A stretch of DNA of 64,000 nt from Halovulum sp039180525 (GCA_039180525.1 JBCDDF010000012.1:1-64000); one strand, 5' to 3'; shown: positions 50,748 to 59,937, numbered from the stretch's first letter. The notes: generated by a model not told the origin, from the sequence alone. Numbers and translations: made by a program.

Positions 50748-52001
50748 ATGACCTTCACCCCCCGCTCCGAATTCCTTCACCAGATGCAGTCCCGCGGCTT
50801 TCTGGCCGACTGCTCGGATATGGAGGGGCTGGACACCGCGCTGCGCGGCGGCACGGTGACGGCCTATATCGGGTTCGACATGACCGCGGCCTCGCTGCAT
50901 ATCGGCAATCTGGTGCAGATCATGATGCTGCACTGGTGGCAGCGCACCGGGCACAAGCCGATCACGCTGATGGGGGGCGGCACAACCAAGGTCGGCGATC
51001 CGTCCGGCAAGGACGAGATGCGGCGGCTGATCTCTACCGATCAGATCGCGGCCAACATGGCCTCCATCCGGACCGTGTTCGGCCGCTACCTGGATTTCGG
51101 CGACGGGCCCACGGACGCGCTGATGGCCGACAATGCCGAATGGCTGGACCGGCTGAAATACATCGACTTTCTGCGCGATATCGGCCGGCACTTTTCGGTC
51201 AATCGCATGCTGAGTTTCGAAAGCATCCGGTCGCGTCTGGACCGCGAGCAGCCGCTGAGCTTCATCGAATTCAACTATATGCTGCTGCAATCCTACGATT
51301 TCCTGGAGCTTTACCGCCGCCATGGCGTGACCGTGCAGATGGGCGGATCGGATCAGTGGGGCAATATCGTCTCCGGCGCCGATCTGATCCGCCGGGTGGA
51401 GGCGGCGGAGGCGTTCGGCGTGACCTCGCAACTGGTCACCCGCGCCGATGGCAAAAAGATGGGCAAATCGGCCGATGGCGCGGTCTGGCTGAACCCGGAC
51501 ATGATGGCCGATTTCGACTTCTGGCAGTGGTGGCGCAACGTGCCCGATGCGGATGTGGGCAAGTTTCTGAAGCTGTTCACCGAACTGGACCTCGCCGAAT
51601 GCGACCGGCTGGGCGCGCTGGCGGGCGCGGAGGTCAACGAGGCCAAGATCCAACTGGCCAACGCGGTGACGGCGCTCTGCCGGGGCGCGGCGGCGGCGGC
51701 CGCCGCAGAGTCGACCGCACGCGAGGTGTTCGAGGCCGGCGGTGTTGGGGCGGACCTGCCCAAGGTGACGCTCGATCCGGCGGATGTCGACGCGGGTGGA
51801 ATATCCATCGTGCAGTTGTTCGTGCGCGCCGGTCTTGCCGCTTCGGGCAAGGAGGCGAAACGGCTGATCGCCGATGGCGGCGCGCGACTGCAGGACGCCC
51901 CGGTTTCCGACAGCGGGCTGATGGTGCCCCGCGACACGGTGGCCGGCACGGTCAAGTTGTCGGCCGGCAAGAAGCGCCACGCGCTGGTGACGCTGCGCTA
52001 G
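50748..52001 (+). CDS. tyrS: Tyrosyl-tRNA synthetase
   Basis: A 417-aa class I synthetase. The HIGH motif appears as SLHIGNL after YIGFDMTA, the KMSKS motif as KKMGKS, and FNYMLLQSYDFLEL is conserved. A C-terminal S4 RNA-binding domain begins near residue 350 (SGKEAKRLIADGGARLQ). The length is normal. It is followed by a dispersed palindromic repeat and a convergent cyclophilin gene. Confidence 0.97.
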   Translation: MTFTPRSEFLHQMQSRGFLADCSDMEGLDTALRGGTVTAYIGFDMTAASLHIGNLVQIMMLHWWQRTGHKPITLMGGGTTKVGDPSGKDEMRRLISTDQIAANMASIRTVFGRYLDFGDGPTDALMADNAEWLDRLKYIDFLRDIGRHFSVNRMLSFESIRSRLDREQPLSFIEFNYMLLQSYDFLELYRRHGVTVQMGGSDQWGNIVSGADLIRRVEAAEAFGVTSQLVTRADGKKMGKSADGAVWLNPDMMADFDFWQWWRNVPDADVGKFLKLFTELDLAECDRLGALAGAEVNEAKIQLANAVTALCRGAAAAAAAESTAREVFEAGGVGADLPKVTLDPADVDAGGISIVQLFVRAGLAASGKEAKRLIADGGARLQDAPVSDSGLMVPRDTVAGTVKLSAGKKRHALVTLR

Positions 52002-52020
52002 CCGTGCGCATTCCGAGCAC

Positions 52021-52090
52021 GGCGGAGGGGGTGAGCCCCGTCTGGGAAACGCTCCGATGGAGCGTTTCAGGGGCGAACGCGCGAAGCCCT
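52021..52090. repeat. Dispersed palindromic repeat GAAACGCTCC-N3-GGAGCGTTTC
   Basis: The hairpin GAAACGCTCC (52046-52055) - GAT - GGAGCGTTTC (52059-52068) lies inside about 60 bp that match, in inverse orientation, 15868-15930: CAGGGCTTCG, CGTTCGCCCCT, the hairpin, then GACGGGGCTCAC. It fills the 100-bp gap between convergent tyrS and a cyclophilin gene, so it may serve as a bidirectional terminator. Confidence 0.85.
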
Positions 52091-52101
52091 GGATAGCGGC
52101 C

Positions 52102-52665
52102 CTACTGCACGGTGACGCTAGCCATATAGTCAGGGTTAGGCACCGCGCCGGACTGGCCTTGGCCGCGTTGGATCTGGTCCACGACCTCCATGCCTTCGGC
52201 CACGCGGCCGACGACCGTATACTGACCGTTCAGGAAGTAGCCCTCGTCGAACATGATGAAGAACTGCGAATTGGCCGAATTGGGGTCCTGGGCGCGCGCC
52301 ATACCGACAACGCCACGGTCGAACGGAATGTCAGAGAACTCCGCCGGCAGATTGGGCAGCGCGGAGCCACCGGTGCCGGCGCGGCCAGCGGCGAAAGCGT
52401 CGCGGGTGCCGTGTTCGACATCGCCGGTCTGCGCCATGAACCCGTCGATGACGCGGTGAAAGGCGACGCCGTCATAGGCGCCTTCGCGCGCCAGCGTCTT
52501 GAGCCGTTCCACATGTAGGGGCGCGGCGTCGGGCAGAAGTTCGATCTGCACGGTGCCGTTGGCCGCACCCTCGACTTCGATGACCAACGTGTCGCCTGCG
52601 TCCTGGGCGCCAGCCGGGGCCGCAAACGCGGCCAGGCTCAGCGCGATGAATGCGCGCCGGATCAT
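52102..52665 (-). CDS. Periplasmic cyclophilin-type peptidyl-prolyl isomerase
   Basis: A 187-aa prolyl isomerase with a signal peptide (MIRRAFIALSLAAFAAPAGA, cleavage after AGA). Catalytic segment FHRVIDGFMAQTGD carries the arginine, phenylalanine and glutamine, and NSANSQFFIMF supplies the second Gln/Phe pair. It helps fold periplasmic proteins. The gene overlaps the cytoplasmic paralogue upstream by 4 nt; the two are tandem duplicates that differ mainly in the signal peptide. Confidence 0.93.
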   Translation of the reverse strand: MIRRAFIALSLAAFAAPAGAQDAGDTLVIEVEGAANGTVQIELLPDAAPLHVERLKTLAREGAYDGVAFHRVIDGFMAQTGDVEHGTRDAFAAGRAGTGGSALPNLPAEFSDIPFDRGVVGMARAQDPNSANSQFFIMFDEGYFLNGQYTVVGRVAEGMEVVDQIQRGQGQSGAVPNPDYMASVTVQ

Positions 52666-53174
52666 GCCGCGACATCCGCGGCGACGCGCACGGTCACCAT
52701 ACGATCTGGATTTGCCGGCGGTTCGCCGCGCGTAATGTTGTCGACGTGTTCCATGCCAGCGATCACCCTTCCGAAATTGGTGTATTGGCCGTTCAGAAAA
52801 TGCCCCTCGGCGAACATGATGAAGAACTGCGAGTTGGCCGAATTGGGATTGGCCGACCGTGCCATGCCCAGGGCGCCGCGGTCGAATGGCACCTTGGAAA
52901 ACTCAGCCTTCAGATCCGGCAGACCCGACCCGCCGGTGCCGGCGCGGCGCGGGTCATACGCATCCTCCATGTCGCCATGGGCCACATCGCCGGTCTGCGC
53001 CATGAACCCGTCGATCACCCGGTGGAAGGCGACATTGTCATAGGCCTTGTCGCGGGCCAGCTGCTTGACCCGTTCGGTATGCAGCGGGGCCACGTCGGGC
53101 AGAAGCTGCAGCGCCACCTCGCCGTCCTTCAGCGTGATGATCAGCGTGTTCTCGGGATCGTCAAAAGCGGGCAT
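52662..53174 (-). CDS. Cytoplasmic cyclophilin-type peptidyl-prolyl isomerase
   Basis: A 170-aa cyclophilin without signal peptide. The same catalytic segments are present (FHRVIDGFMAQTGD, NSANSQFFIMFAEGHFLNG). It begins 20 nt after the coaD stop and overlaps the periplasmic paralogue by 4 nt, so coaD-ppi-ppi form an operon. Confidence 0.93.
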   Translation of the reverse strand: MPAFDDPENTLIITLKDGEVALQLLPDVAPLHTERVKQLARDKAYDNVAFHRVIDGFMAQTGDVAHGDMEDAYDPRRAGTGGSGLPDLKAEFSKVPFDRGALGMARSANPNSANSQFFIMFAEGHFLNGQYTNFGRVIAGMEHVDNITRGEPPANPDRMVTVRVAADVAA

Positions 53175-53194
53175 GGGCTCTCCTCAAAAGCGTC

Positions 53195-53689
53195 TTACGC
53201 GGCATATTTCGCTTTGATCGCCGCCGCCACCGGGTCGGGAACGAAAGGCGAAATGTCGCCGCCCAGCCGCGCGATCTCCTTGACCAGGCGCGACGCGATG
53301 GACTGGTAATGGGCGTCGGCCATCAGAAACACGGTCTCGATCCGGTCGTCCATGGCGCGGTTCATGCCCACCATCTGAAACTCGTACTCGAAATCCGACA
53401 CCGCGCGCAGGCCGCGGATAATCACCGAGGCGCCGACCTCCTGCGCGCAGTCGATCAGCAGGTTCTCGAACGCATGGACCACGATCTCCACCCCGGTGTC
53501 GCGGGCGACCGGTTCGGTTTCGGTGGTGATCATGTCGACGCGTTCGTCCAACGAGAACATCGGCCCCTTGTCCCGGTTGATCGCAACCCCGATCACCAGA
53601 CGGTCCACCAGGGCACAGGCGCGGCGGATGATGTCGCAATGACCCAAGGTGATCGGGTCAAACGTGCCCGGGTATAGTCCGATGCGCAT
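53195..53689 (-). CDS. coaD: Phosphopantetheine adenylyltransferase
   Basis: A 164-aa enzyme of coenzyme A synthesis. The nucleotidyltransferase motif GTFDPITLGHCDII is at the N-terminus, with RGLRAVSDFEYEFQM and SIASRLVKEIA further on. The start at 53689 (MRIGLYPG) follows GGGCGAGAAG; the longer frame adds 14 residues without family character. First gene of the coaD-cyclophilin operon. Confidence 0.96.
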   Translation of the reverse strand: MRIGLYPGTFDPITLGHCDIIRRACALVDRLVIGVAINRDKGPMFSLDERVDMITTETEPVARDTGVEIVVHAFENLLIDCAQEVGASVIIRGLRAVSDFEYEFQMVGMNRAMDDRIETVFLMADAHYQSIASRLVKEIARLGGDISPFVPDPVAAAIKAKYAA

Positions 53690-53765
53690 CTTCTCGCCCT
53701 GCCCCGGTTCACTTGCCCGACCTGACAGCACAGGAAATCCCTGCCGCCGTCAAGCCGTGCGCGGA

Positions 53766-54203
53766 TCAGCCATGGCCCACGATCATATCCGTCAGCGCGG
53801 TGTTTTCGGCGACAACCTCTTCGATGCGGTACTTGACCACGTCGCCGATCGAGATGACGCCGACCATTCGCCCGTCATCGACCACCGGCAGATGGCGGAA
53901 ACGGCCGGCGGTCATCTTTTCCAGCGCCCGTACCGCCGTGTCCTGCAGTGACGCGGTGACCACGCGCCGGGTCATCAGATCGGCAATCGGATCGTTCAGG
54001 CACCCCGGGCCGCGCTTGCCCAACTCGCGCAAGACGTCGCGCTCGGACAGCATGCCATTCAGGCTTTCGCCGTCTGCCGAAACGATGAGCGCGCCGATGC
54101 TGCGCTCGGACAGGATGCGGGTGGCGTCGGACACCTTGGCATCGGGCGTGATGGTCAGGATCTCGGTAGACCCCTTGGACTTGAGGATCTTGCGAACGGT
54201 CAT
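53766..54203 (-). CDS. Two-CBS-domain protein
   Basis: A 145-aa protein made of a pair of CBS domains (about residues 8-65 and 72-135), including IGALIVSADGE and RHLPVVDDGRMVGVISIGDVVKYR. Such Bateman modules bind adenosyl ligands and act as energy or redox sensors. There is no attached enzyme domain. It is divergent from mmsA. Confidence 0.9.
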   Translation of the reverse strand: MTVRKILKSKGSTEILTITPDAKVSDATRILSERSIGALIVSADGESLNGMLSERDVLRELGKRGPGCLNDPIADLMTRRVVTASLQDTAVRALEKMTAGRFRHLPVVDDGRMVGVISIGDVVKYRIEEVVAENTALTDMIVGHG

Positions 54204-54360
54204 GGCTGGCCCCCTGGCTGATGATCGTCAGGGCCGAAGCGTCGGTCACGGCGGTCCGGTCTGTCAAGCGCGCCGCCCCAACGGTCTATTTTGGCCCTGT
54301 CGTGGGCCGACGCGCGCTGCTAAGATACGGCGAAAAGCACATACCCGGGGAGCGCATGCC

Positions 54361-55860
54361 ATGCAGGAACTCAGTCACTTCATCAACGGCCAGCGCGTCG
54401 CGGGCAGGTCGGGGCGGTTTGCCGACGTCTTCAACCCGGCAACGGGCGAAGTTCAAGCCAAGGTGCCGCTGGCCAGTGCGGCCGAGTTGGAGGCAGCGGT
54501 CGCCGGCGCGGCCGCCGCCCAGCCCGAATGGGCTGCGACCAACCCGCAGCGCCGCGCGCGGGTGCTGATGAAGTTCGTCGATCTATTGCATCGCAATATG
54601 GACGATCTGGCCGAAGCGCTGAGCCGGGAACATGGCAAGACCCTGCCCGATGCAAAGGGCGATGTGATCCGCGGGCTCGAGGTGGCGGAGTTCTGTATCG
54701 GCGCGCCGCATCTGTTGAAGGGCGACTATACCGATGGCGCCGGCCCGGGTATCGACATGTATTCGCTGCGCCAGCCGATCGGCGTCGCCGCAGGCATCAC
54801 GCCGTTCAACTTTCCCGCCATGATCCCGATGTGGAAGTTCTGCCCCGCCATCGCCTGCGGCAACGCCTTCATCCTGAAACCGTCGGAACGCGACCCTTCG
54901 GTGCCGCTGATGCTGGCGGAGTTGATGATGGAGGCCGGGCTGCCCGCCGGCATCCTGCAGGTGGTCAATGGCGACAAGGAGGCGGTCGACGCGATCCTCG
55001 ACCATCCTGCCATCGGCGCGGTCGGGTTCGTGGGCTCTACCCCGATCGCCGAGTACATTTATGGCCGCGGCTGCGCGAACGGCAAACGGGTGCAGTGCTT
55101 CGGCGGCGCCAAGAACCACATGATCGTCATGCCGGACGCGGATATGGACCAGGCCGTCGATGCCCTGGTCGGAGCCGGCTATGGCGCTGCCGGGGAACGC
55201 TGCATGGCGATCTCGGTCGCGGTGCCCGTAGGCGAAGACACCGCGGACCGGCTAATCCAGAAGCTCGCACCGCGGGTAGAGGCGCTGAAGATCGGCCCCT
55301 ACACCGCCGGCGCGGACGTGGATTTCGGCCCTCTCGTGACCGAAGCGGCGAAAGAACGGGTTCTCAGCCTGGTCGATCGGGGTGTGACGGAGGGCGCGGA
55401 CCTAGTCGTGGACGGGCGCGGGTTCAAAATGCAGGGCTATGAAGACGGCTTTTTTGTCGGCGCTTGTCTTTTTGACCGCGTCACCCGCGAAATGGACATC
55501 TATAAGACTGAAATATTCGGGCCCGTATTATCAACCGTCCGTGCGAATTCCTACGAGGAGGCGCTGGGATTGGCGATGGATCACGAATATGGGAACGGCA
55601 CCGCGATATTCACACGTGACGGCGACACCGCCCGAGATTTCGCCGCGCGGGTGAATATCGGCATGGTCGGAATTAACGTCCCGATCCCAGTTCCCCTTGC
55701 ATATCATACATTTGGCGGGTGGAAGAAATCGGGTTTCGGGGATTTGAACCAGCATGGCCCGGATGCATTCCGCTTCTATACGCGCACGAAAACCGTCACC
55801 GCGCGCTGGCCATCCGGCATAAAAGAGGGTGCCGAATTTTCAATTCCTACAATGAATTGA
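54361..55860 (+). CDS. mmsA: CoA-acylating methylmalonate-semialdehyde dehydrogenase
   Basis: A 499-aa aldehyde dehydrogenase that turns methylmalonate semialdehyde into propionyl-CoA (valine catabolism). GITPFNFPAMIPMW, FVGSTPIAEYIY, the catalytic cysteine in GAAGERCMAIS, and the MmsA-typical GAKNHMIVMPDAD are present. The ATG at 54361 has GGGGAG upstream. From about 55430 to the stop, codon use turns noticeably AT-richer (ATA, TTA, GAA, AAT) than in the first 1,000 bp, which may mark recombination. Confidence 0.95.
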   Translation: MQELSHFINGQRVAGRSGRFADVFNPATGEVQAKVPLASAAELEAAVAGAAAAQPEWAATNPQRRARVLMKFVDLLHRNMDDLAEALSREHGKTLPDAKGDVIRGLEVAEFCIGAPHLLKGDYTDGAGPGIDMYSLRQPIGVAAGITPFNFPAMIPMWKFCPAIACGNAFILKPSERDPSVPLMLAELMMEAGLPAGILQVVNGDKEAVDAILDHPAIGAVGFVGSTPIAEYIYGRGCANGKRVQCFGGAKNHMIVMPDADMDQAVDALVGAGYGAAGERCMAISVAVPVGEDTADRLIQKLAPRVEALKIGPYTAGADVDFGPLVTEAAKERVLSLVDRGVTEGADLVVDGRGFKMQGYEDGFFVGACLFDRVTREMDIYKTEIFGPVLSTVRANSYEEALGLAMDHEYGNGTAIFTRDGDTARDFAARVNIGMVGINVPIPVPLAYHTFGGWKKSGFGDLNQHGPDAFRFYTRTKTVTARWPSGIKEGAEFSIPTMN

Positions 55861-55969
55861 CGGTTTCGAGAGGTCTCTGGTTTTCCGCTGTGGCGTCGCC
55901 AATTTGTCCGTCATCGCAAAGACGAACACGCAACGACGAACACTCAGCGACGAACCAAGGAGACAAATC

Positions 55970-56296
55970 ATGCGCCGCACTCTCACCACCGCCCTCGCCC
56001 TGACCGCCATCGCCCTGACCGCAGGCGGCGCTCAAGCGGACGGCCGGTTCTCCGTCTTCGGCGACAGCGCCGAACGCGAGGCCTTCTTCTCGTCCCAGGC
56101 TCAGGCCGACCGCGACGCCTTTATCATGCTGCAGCAGGACCGGCTCGATGCCGAACGCGAGGCCGAGGCCCGCGCCCAGGCCCTGCTGGAAGCCGAAATC
56201 ACCTCGGGCCGGCTGCGCCGCGACCCCCAGACCTTCAAGCTGCAGGTCTTCACCGGCAACGAAGCGACCAGCGGCTTCATCAACGTCGGCAAGTGA
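55970..56296 (+). CDS. Small secreted protein, coiled-coil-like, unknown
   Basis: A 108-aa protein with a signal peptide (cleavage likely after GGAQA near residue 22). The mature part is rich in Ala, Glu, Arg and Gln (AQADRDAFIMLQQDRLDAEREAE is helix- and coiled-coil-like), ending in FKLQVFTGNEATSGFINVGK. GGAG precedes the ATG at 55970. The family is unknown to me. A hairpin follows the stop. Confidence 0.75.
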   Translation: MRRTLTTALALTAIALTAGGAQADGRFSVFGDSAEREAFFSSQAQADRDAFIMLQQDRLDAEREAEARAQALLEAEITSGRLRRDPQTFKLQVFTGNEATSGFINVGK

Positions 56297-56303
56297 TCGG
56301 CCC

Positions 56304-56331
56304 CCGCCCGCCCTCACCCCGGGGCGGGCGG
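56304..56331 (+). terminator. GC hairpin after the small secreted protein gene
   Basis: CCGCCCGCC (56304-56312) pairs with GGCGGGCGG (56323-56331) through a 10-nt loop. It lies 8 bp after the stop. There is no U run, so it may be a weak terminator or an RNA-stabilising hairpin. Confidence 0.55.
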
Positions 56332-56418
56332 CTCATCTAATCGTGAAGTGAATCCCACGTTTCGCGAAAGACCGGTTTCGGCGCCCCGCCTACGATACGG
56401 CACCCTAAGGAGAACCCG

Positions 56419-56706
56419 ATGCGCCTGTTGATCCTCATCGCCCTGCTGGCCCTGCCGCAAATCGCCACTGCGCAGTCGGTCCTGTCCACCCGCAGCAATA
56501 GCGGCTTCATCTCTGAACTGACGTCCGACAATCGACGCGACCATATCGGTGTCGGCATCGGCATGACCGGACTGATCCAACGCGACCTGAACAGCCAGCG
56601 CGGCCGCCCCGACCCGCTGGGCCCTACCCTTGAACTCGGCCCTCTGCTTGACGCGCAGATCAATATCCTCGGCGGCGGGATCGTTATCGACAACCGCCTT
56701 TTCTAA
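56419..56706 (+). CDS. Small secreted protein, unknown
   Basis: A 95-aa protein with a clear signal peptide (MRLLILIALLALPQIATA). The mature part is glycine- and asparagine-rich (GVGIGMTGLIQRDL, INILGGGIVIDNRLF). GGAG precedes the ATG. No family recognised. It ends 28 bp before a strong intrinsic terminator, so it is the last gene of its transcript. Confidence 0.75.
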   Translation: MRLLILIALLALPQIATAQSVLSTRSNSGFISELTSDNRRDHIGVGIGMTGLIQRDLNSQRGRPDPLGPTLELGPLLDAQINILGGGIVIDNRLF

Positions 56707-56733
56707 CGATCCCCTCCTACCCCGCCCAGGCAA

Positions 56734-56762
56734 CCCGCCGCGCCCCACCGCGGCGGGTTTTT
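56734..56762 (+). terminator. Rho-independent terminator
   Basis: CCCGCCGCG (56734-56742) and CGCGGCGGG (56749-56757) form a perfect 9-bp stem with a 6-nt loop, followed by TTTTT. It ends the transcript of the gene at 56419 and separates it from the acyl-CoA dehydrogenase operon. Confidence 0.9.
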
Positions 56763-56824
56763 ATGTCGACCGCCCCGGGCCGCCGCGCCTATAAGGGCGG
56801 GCAGTGACACGAGGGGGCGCCGGC

Positions 56825-57973
56825 TTGGATTTCGAACTCTCCGCAGAACAAACCGCCGTCTTCGACATGGCGCATGCCTTCGGGCAGGACAGGATCGCAC
56901 CCCATGCGCTGGACTGGGACGCGACCGCGCAAATGCCGCGCACGGTGTTCGAGGATGCGGCCGAGCTTGGGCTCGCCACGCTCTACGTGCCCGAAGCGCA
57001 GGGCGGTGCCGAGCTCACCCGCCTGGACGCGACCCTGGTTTTCGAAGCGCTGTCGATGGCGTGTCCTTCGATCGCGGCATTCCTGTCGATCCACAACATG
57101 TGCGCGAACATGATCGCCAGGTACGGCACCGACGCGATCCGCGACGCCTGGCTGCCCGAGGTCGGGGCGATGCGCAAGATCCTGTCCTACTGCCTGACCG
57201 AGCCCGGATCGGGCTCGGATGCCGCCGCTTTGCGTACCCGGGCCGAGCGTACCAATGACGGCTACAGGGTCTCGGGGACCAAGGCGTTTATCTCCGGTGG
57301 TGGCTATTCCGACCTTTACATCGTGATGTGCCGCACCGGGGAAGACGGGCCCAAGGGCATCTCTGCGCTTTTGATCGAGGATGGCAGCCCGGGTCTGAGC
57401 TTCGGCGCCAACGAACGCAAGATGGGCTGGCGCGCGCAACCCACGGCGCAGGTGCAACTTGACGCGTGTGTCGTACCCGCCGACCACCTGATGGGCGAAG
57501 AGGGCGCGGGCTTCAGCTATGCCATGGAGGGGTTGGATGGCGGCCGGCTCAACATCGCCGCCTGCGCCTTGGGCGGCGCCCAGGCGGCGCTGACCGCCGC
57601 ACTTCGATATGCCGGCGAACGCAAGGCATTCGGCGGGCCCCTGGACCAGCTGCAAAGCCTGCAATTCAAGCTGGCGGACATGGAAATCGAGTTGCAGGCC
57701 GCCCGTGTGTTCCTGCGCCAGGCGGCCTGGAAATACGACCAAGGCGCGCGCGATGCGACCAAACACTGCGCCATGGCCAAGCGGTTCGTCACCGATGTCG
57801 CCTTCAGGGTCGCCAACGAGGCGCTGCAGATCCATGGCGGCTATGGCTACCTCAGCGACTATGGCATCGAGAAGATCGTGCGCGATCTGCGCGTCCACCA
57901 GATCCTGGAGGGCACCAACGAGATCATGCGCCTGATCACGGCACGCCACCTGTTGGCCGACCGCGCGGCATGA
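56825..57973 (+). CDS. Acyl-CoA dehydrogenase, probably isobutyryl-CoA dehydrogenase
   Basis: A 382-aa flavoenzyme. YCLTEPGSGSDAAALRT and the C-terminal HGGYGYLSDYGIEKIVRDLRV with QILEGTNEIMRL are family hallmarks; the EG of LEGTNE includes the catalytic glutamate position of this subgroup. With HIBYL-CoA hydrolase and mmsB directly after it, isobutyryl-CoA (valine) is the likely substrate. The start is probably the TTG at 56825 (LDFELSAEQ) with AGGGGG upstream; a GTG at 56804 is also in frame. Confidence 0.9.
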   Translation: MDFELSAEQTAVFDMAHAFGQDRIAPHALDWDATAQMPRTVFEDAAELGLATLYVPEAQGGAELTRLDATLVFEALSMACPSIAAFLSIHNMCANMIARYGTDAIRDAWLPEVGAMRKILSYCLTEPGSGSDAAALRTRAERTNDGYRVSGTKAFISGGGYSDLYIVMCRTGEDGPKGISALLIEDGSPGLSFGANERKMGWRAQPTAQVQLDACVVPADHLMGEEGAGFSYAMEGLDGGRLNIAACALGGAQAALTAALRYAGERKAFGGPLDQLQSLQFKLADMEIELQAARVFLRQAAWKYDQGARDATKHCAMAKRFVTDVAFRVANEALQIHGGYGYLSDYGIEKIVRDLRVHQILEGTNEIMRLITARHLLADRAA

Positions 57974-59001
57974 CCGACATCCATATCCGCAAAGAGGGGC
58001 GGATCGGACGCATCACGCTGGACCGGCCGCATGCCCTGAACGCGCTCAGCTATGATATGGGGCTGGCCATCGAAGCGGCGCTGGACGACTGGGCCGGCGA
58101 TGACGCGGTCGCTTGCGTGCTGATCGACGCGCAGGGCGACCGCGCGTTCTGCGCCGGCGGCGATCTGCAATTGATGTACGACAGCGCGTCTGCCGGCGAT
58201 TTCGACTATGGCCGGCGCTTCTGGCGCGACGAGTACCGTATGAACGCGAAAGTGTTCCACTTTCCAAAGCCCTACATTGCGATGATGCAGGGCTATACTA
58301 TGGGCGGTGGGGTTGGGATTTCCTGCCACGGCTCGCACCGGGTGGTGGGCGACACGTCGCGCATCGCCATGCCGGAATGTGCGGTCGGGCTGGTGCCGGA
58401 TGTCGGCGGATCGCTGATTTTGGCCCGCGCACCGGGGATGCTGGGCACCTATCTGGGTATGACCGGGCACCGGATGGATGCCGCCGACGCAATCCATGCC
58501 GGTTTCGCCGATTACTATATCCCCGAGGCTGACTGGCCGGCGCTGACTGCACGGCTGATCGACACCGGCGACTGGACGCAGGTCGATGCGATGGCGCGCC
58601 CTGCGCCGGCCTCCGCCTTGGCGGAACAGGCCGCGATCATAGACACGGCCTTTGCCGGCCAGCATGCGGGCGATATCGTGCGGGCGCTGCCCGACACGGC
58701 GTGGGGCGCGGCGACGAGGGCCGCCATCGGCAAGGGCTGCCCGCTGTCGGTCGCCTGCACGGTCGAGCTGGTCCGCCGCGTGCGCGCCTTCGACGACATA
58801 CGACCGGCGCTGCAGATGGAGTTCCGCTTCACCGCGCGCAGCGCCTCGGACGGCGATTTCGTGGAGGGGATCCGCGCCGCGATCATCGACAAAGATCGCG
58901 CGCCCCGTTGGCGCCATGCCGACGTCGAGGCGGTGCCGCTGAGCGCCGTCTCCGCCATGCTGCGCCCGATCGCGCCGCCACTGACATTCGAGGAGGCTTG
59001 A
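57970..59001 (+). CDS. 3-hydroxyisobutyryl-CoA hydrolase
   Basis: A 343-aa crotonase-fold enzyme. GRITLDRPHALNALS at the N-terminus, the oxyanion loop FCAGGDLQLMYD, then MQGYTMGGGVGISCHGSHRV and PECAVGLVPDVGGS fit HIBCH (longer than enoyl-CoA hydratases, with a C-terminal SPLS-like segment GKGCPLSVACT). It overlaps the dehydrogenase gene by 4 nt and precedes mmsB by 2 nt, the valine catabolism order. Confidence 0.92.
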   Translation: MTDIHIRKEGRIGRITLDRPHALNALSYDMGLAIEAALDDWAGDDAVACVLIDAQGDRAFCAGGDLQLMYDSASAGDFDYGRRFWRDEYRMNAKVFHFPKPYIAMMQGYTMGGGVGISCHGSHRVVGDTSRIAMPECAVGLVPDVGGSLILARAPGMLGTYLGMTGHRMDAADAIHAGFADYYIPEADWPALTARLIDTGDWTQVDAMARPAPASALAEQAAIIDTAFAGQHAGDIVRALPDTAWGAATRAAIGKGCPLSVACTVELVRRVRAFDDIRPALQMEFRFTARSASDGDFVEGIRAAIIDKDRAPRWRHADVEAVPLSAVSAMLRPIAPPLTFEEA

Positions 59002-59003
59002 AG

Positions 59004-59876
59004 ATGGACATCGGCTTTATCGGGCTGGGTAACATGGGCGCGCCGATGGCACGCAACCTGGCTGCCGCGGGATATGCCGTCACCGGCTTCGATGTGGCCG
59101 GGATCACGGTGGAGGGCGTGGCGTCGGCAAAGGATGCCGCCACCGCCGCCGGCGGCCGCGATCTGGTCATCACCATGCTGCCAGACGGGGCGATCCTGCG
59201 CGCGGTCGCGGATCAGATCCTGCCCGCGATGCGCGCAGGCGCCACGGTGGCCGATTGTTCGACGGTCGATGTGGAAAGCGCCCGCGCGGTTGCCGATCGG
59301 GCGCGCGCGGCGGGAATCGGGTTCGTCGACGCGCCTGTGTCGGGCGGGATCGGCGGCGCCGAGGCCGGCACGCTGACCTTCATGGCCGGCGGCTCCGCGG
59401 CGGCGTTCGATGCGGCCGCGCCCGCGTTCCAGGTCATGGGGCAGAAGACCGTGCATTGCGGCGACGCCGGCGCCGGTCAGGCAGCCAAGATCTGCAACAA
59501 CATGATCCTGGGCATTTCCATGATCGGCGTATGCGAGGCGTTCGCCATGGCCGGCAAACTGGGCCTGGAGGCCGAACGGCTTTTCGACGTCGTCTCCACC
59601 TCTTCGGGATCGTGTTGGTCGGTCAATACCTATTGCCCGGTGCCCGGGATCGGGCCGAAAAGTCCGGCCGACAACGACTATCGCCCCGGTTTCGCCGCCG
59701 AATTGATGCTCAAGGATCTGCGTCTGGCGCAAGCAGCCGCGAGAGAAACCGGGGCTCGCACCGAACTTGGCACATTTGCGATGCAGATTTACGAGGAATT
59801 CGTGGAAAAAGGGGGTAAAGGTAAGGATTTCTCAAGTCTCTACCCCTATTTCCACGGAAACGGTCGGGAGAGCTGA
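59004..59876 (+). CDS. mmsB: 3-hydroxyisobutyrate dehydrogenase
   Basis: A 290-aa NAD enzyme that oxidises 3-hydroxyisobutyrate to methylmalonate semialdehyde, the substrate of mmsA. GFIGLGNMGAPMARNL binds NAD, DAPVSGGIGGAEAGTL binds substrate, and the catalytic lysine is in GQAAKICNNMILG. GAGGAGG overlaps the previous stop. The last 40 codons are AT-richer than the rest, ending in a GGKGKDFSSLYPYF C-terminus. Confidence 0.95.
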   Translation: MDIGFIGLGNMGAPMARNLAAAGYAVTGFDVAGITVEGVASAKDAATAAGGRDLVITMLPDGAILRAVADQILPAMRAGATVADCSTVDVESARAVADRARAAGIGFVDAPVSGGIGGAEAGTLTFMAGGSAAAFDAAAPAFQVMGQKTVHCGDAGAGQAAKICNNMILGISMIGVCEAFAMAGKLGLEAERLFDVVSTSSGSCWSVNTYCPVPGIGPKSPADNDYRPGFAAELMLKDLRLAQAAARETGARTELGTFAMQIYEEFVEKGGKGKDFSSLYPYFHGNGRES

Positions 59877-59884
59877 TAACGAAA

Positions 59885-59904
59885 GGCCGCGGAAAACCGC
59901 GGCC
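59885..59904. terminator. Perfect hairpin between convergent mmsB and a small gene
   Basis: GGCCGCGG-AAAA-CCGCGGCC has an 8-bp GC stem. On the minus strand it is followed by TTTCGTTAT and lies 33 nt after the small membrane protein gene; on the plus strand it lies 8 nt after mmsB. It is likely a bidirectional terminator. Confidence 0.7.
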
Positions 59905-59937
59905 AGCCACTCGCAAAAGAAACGAATACCCTGAAAC

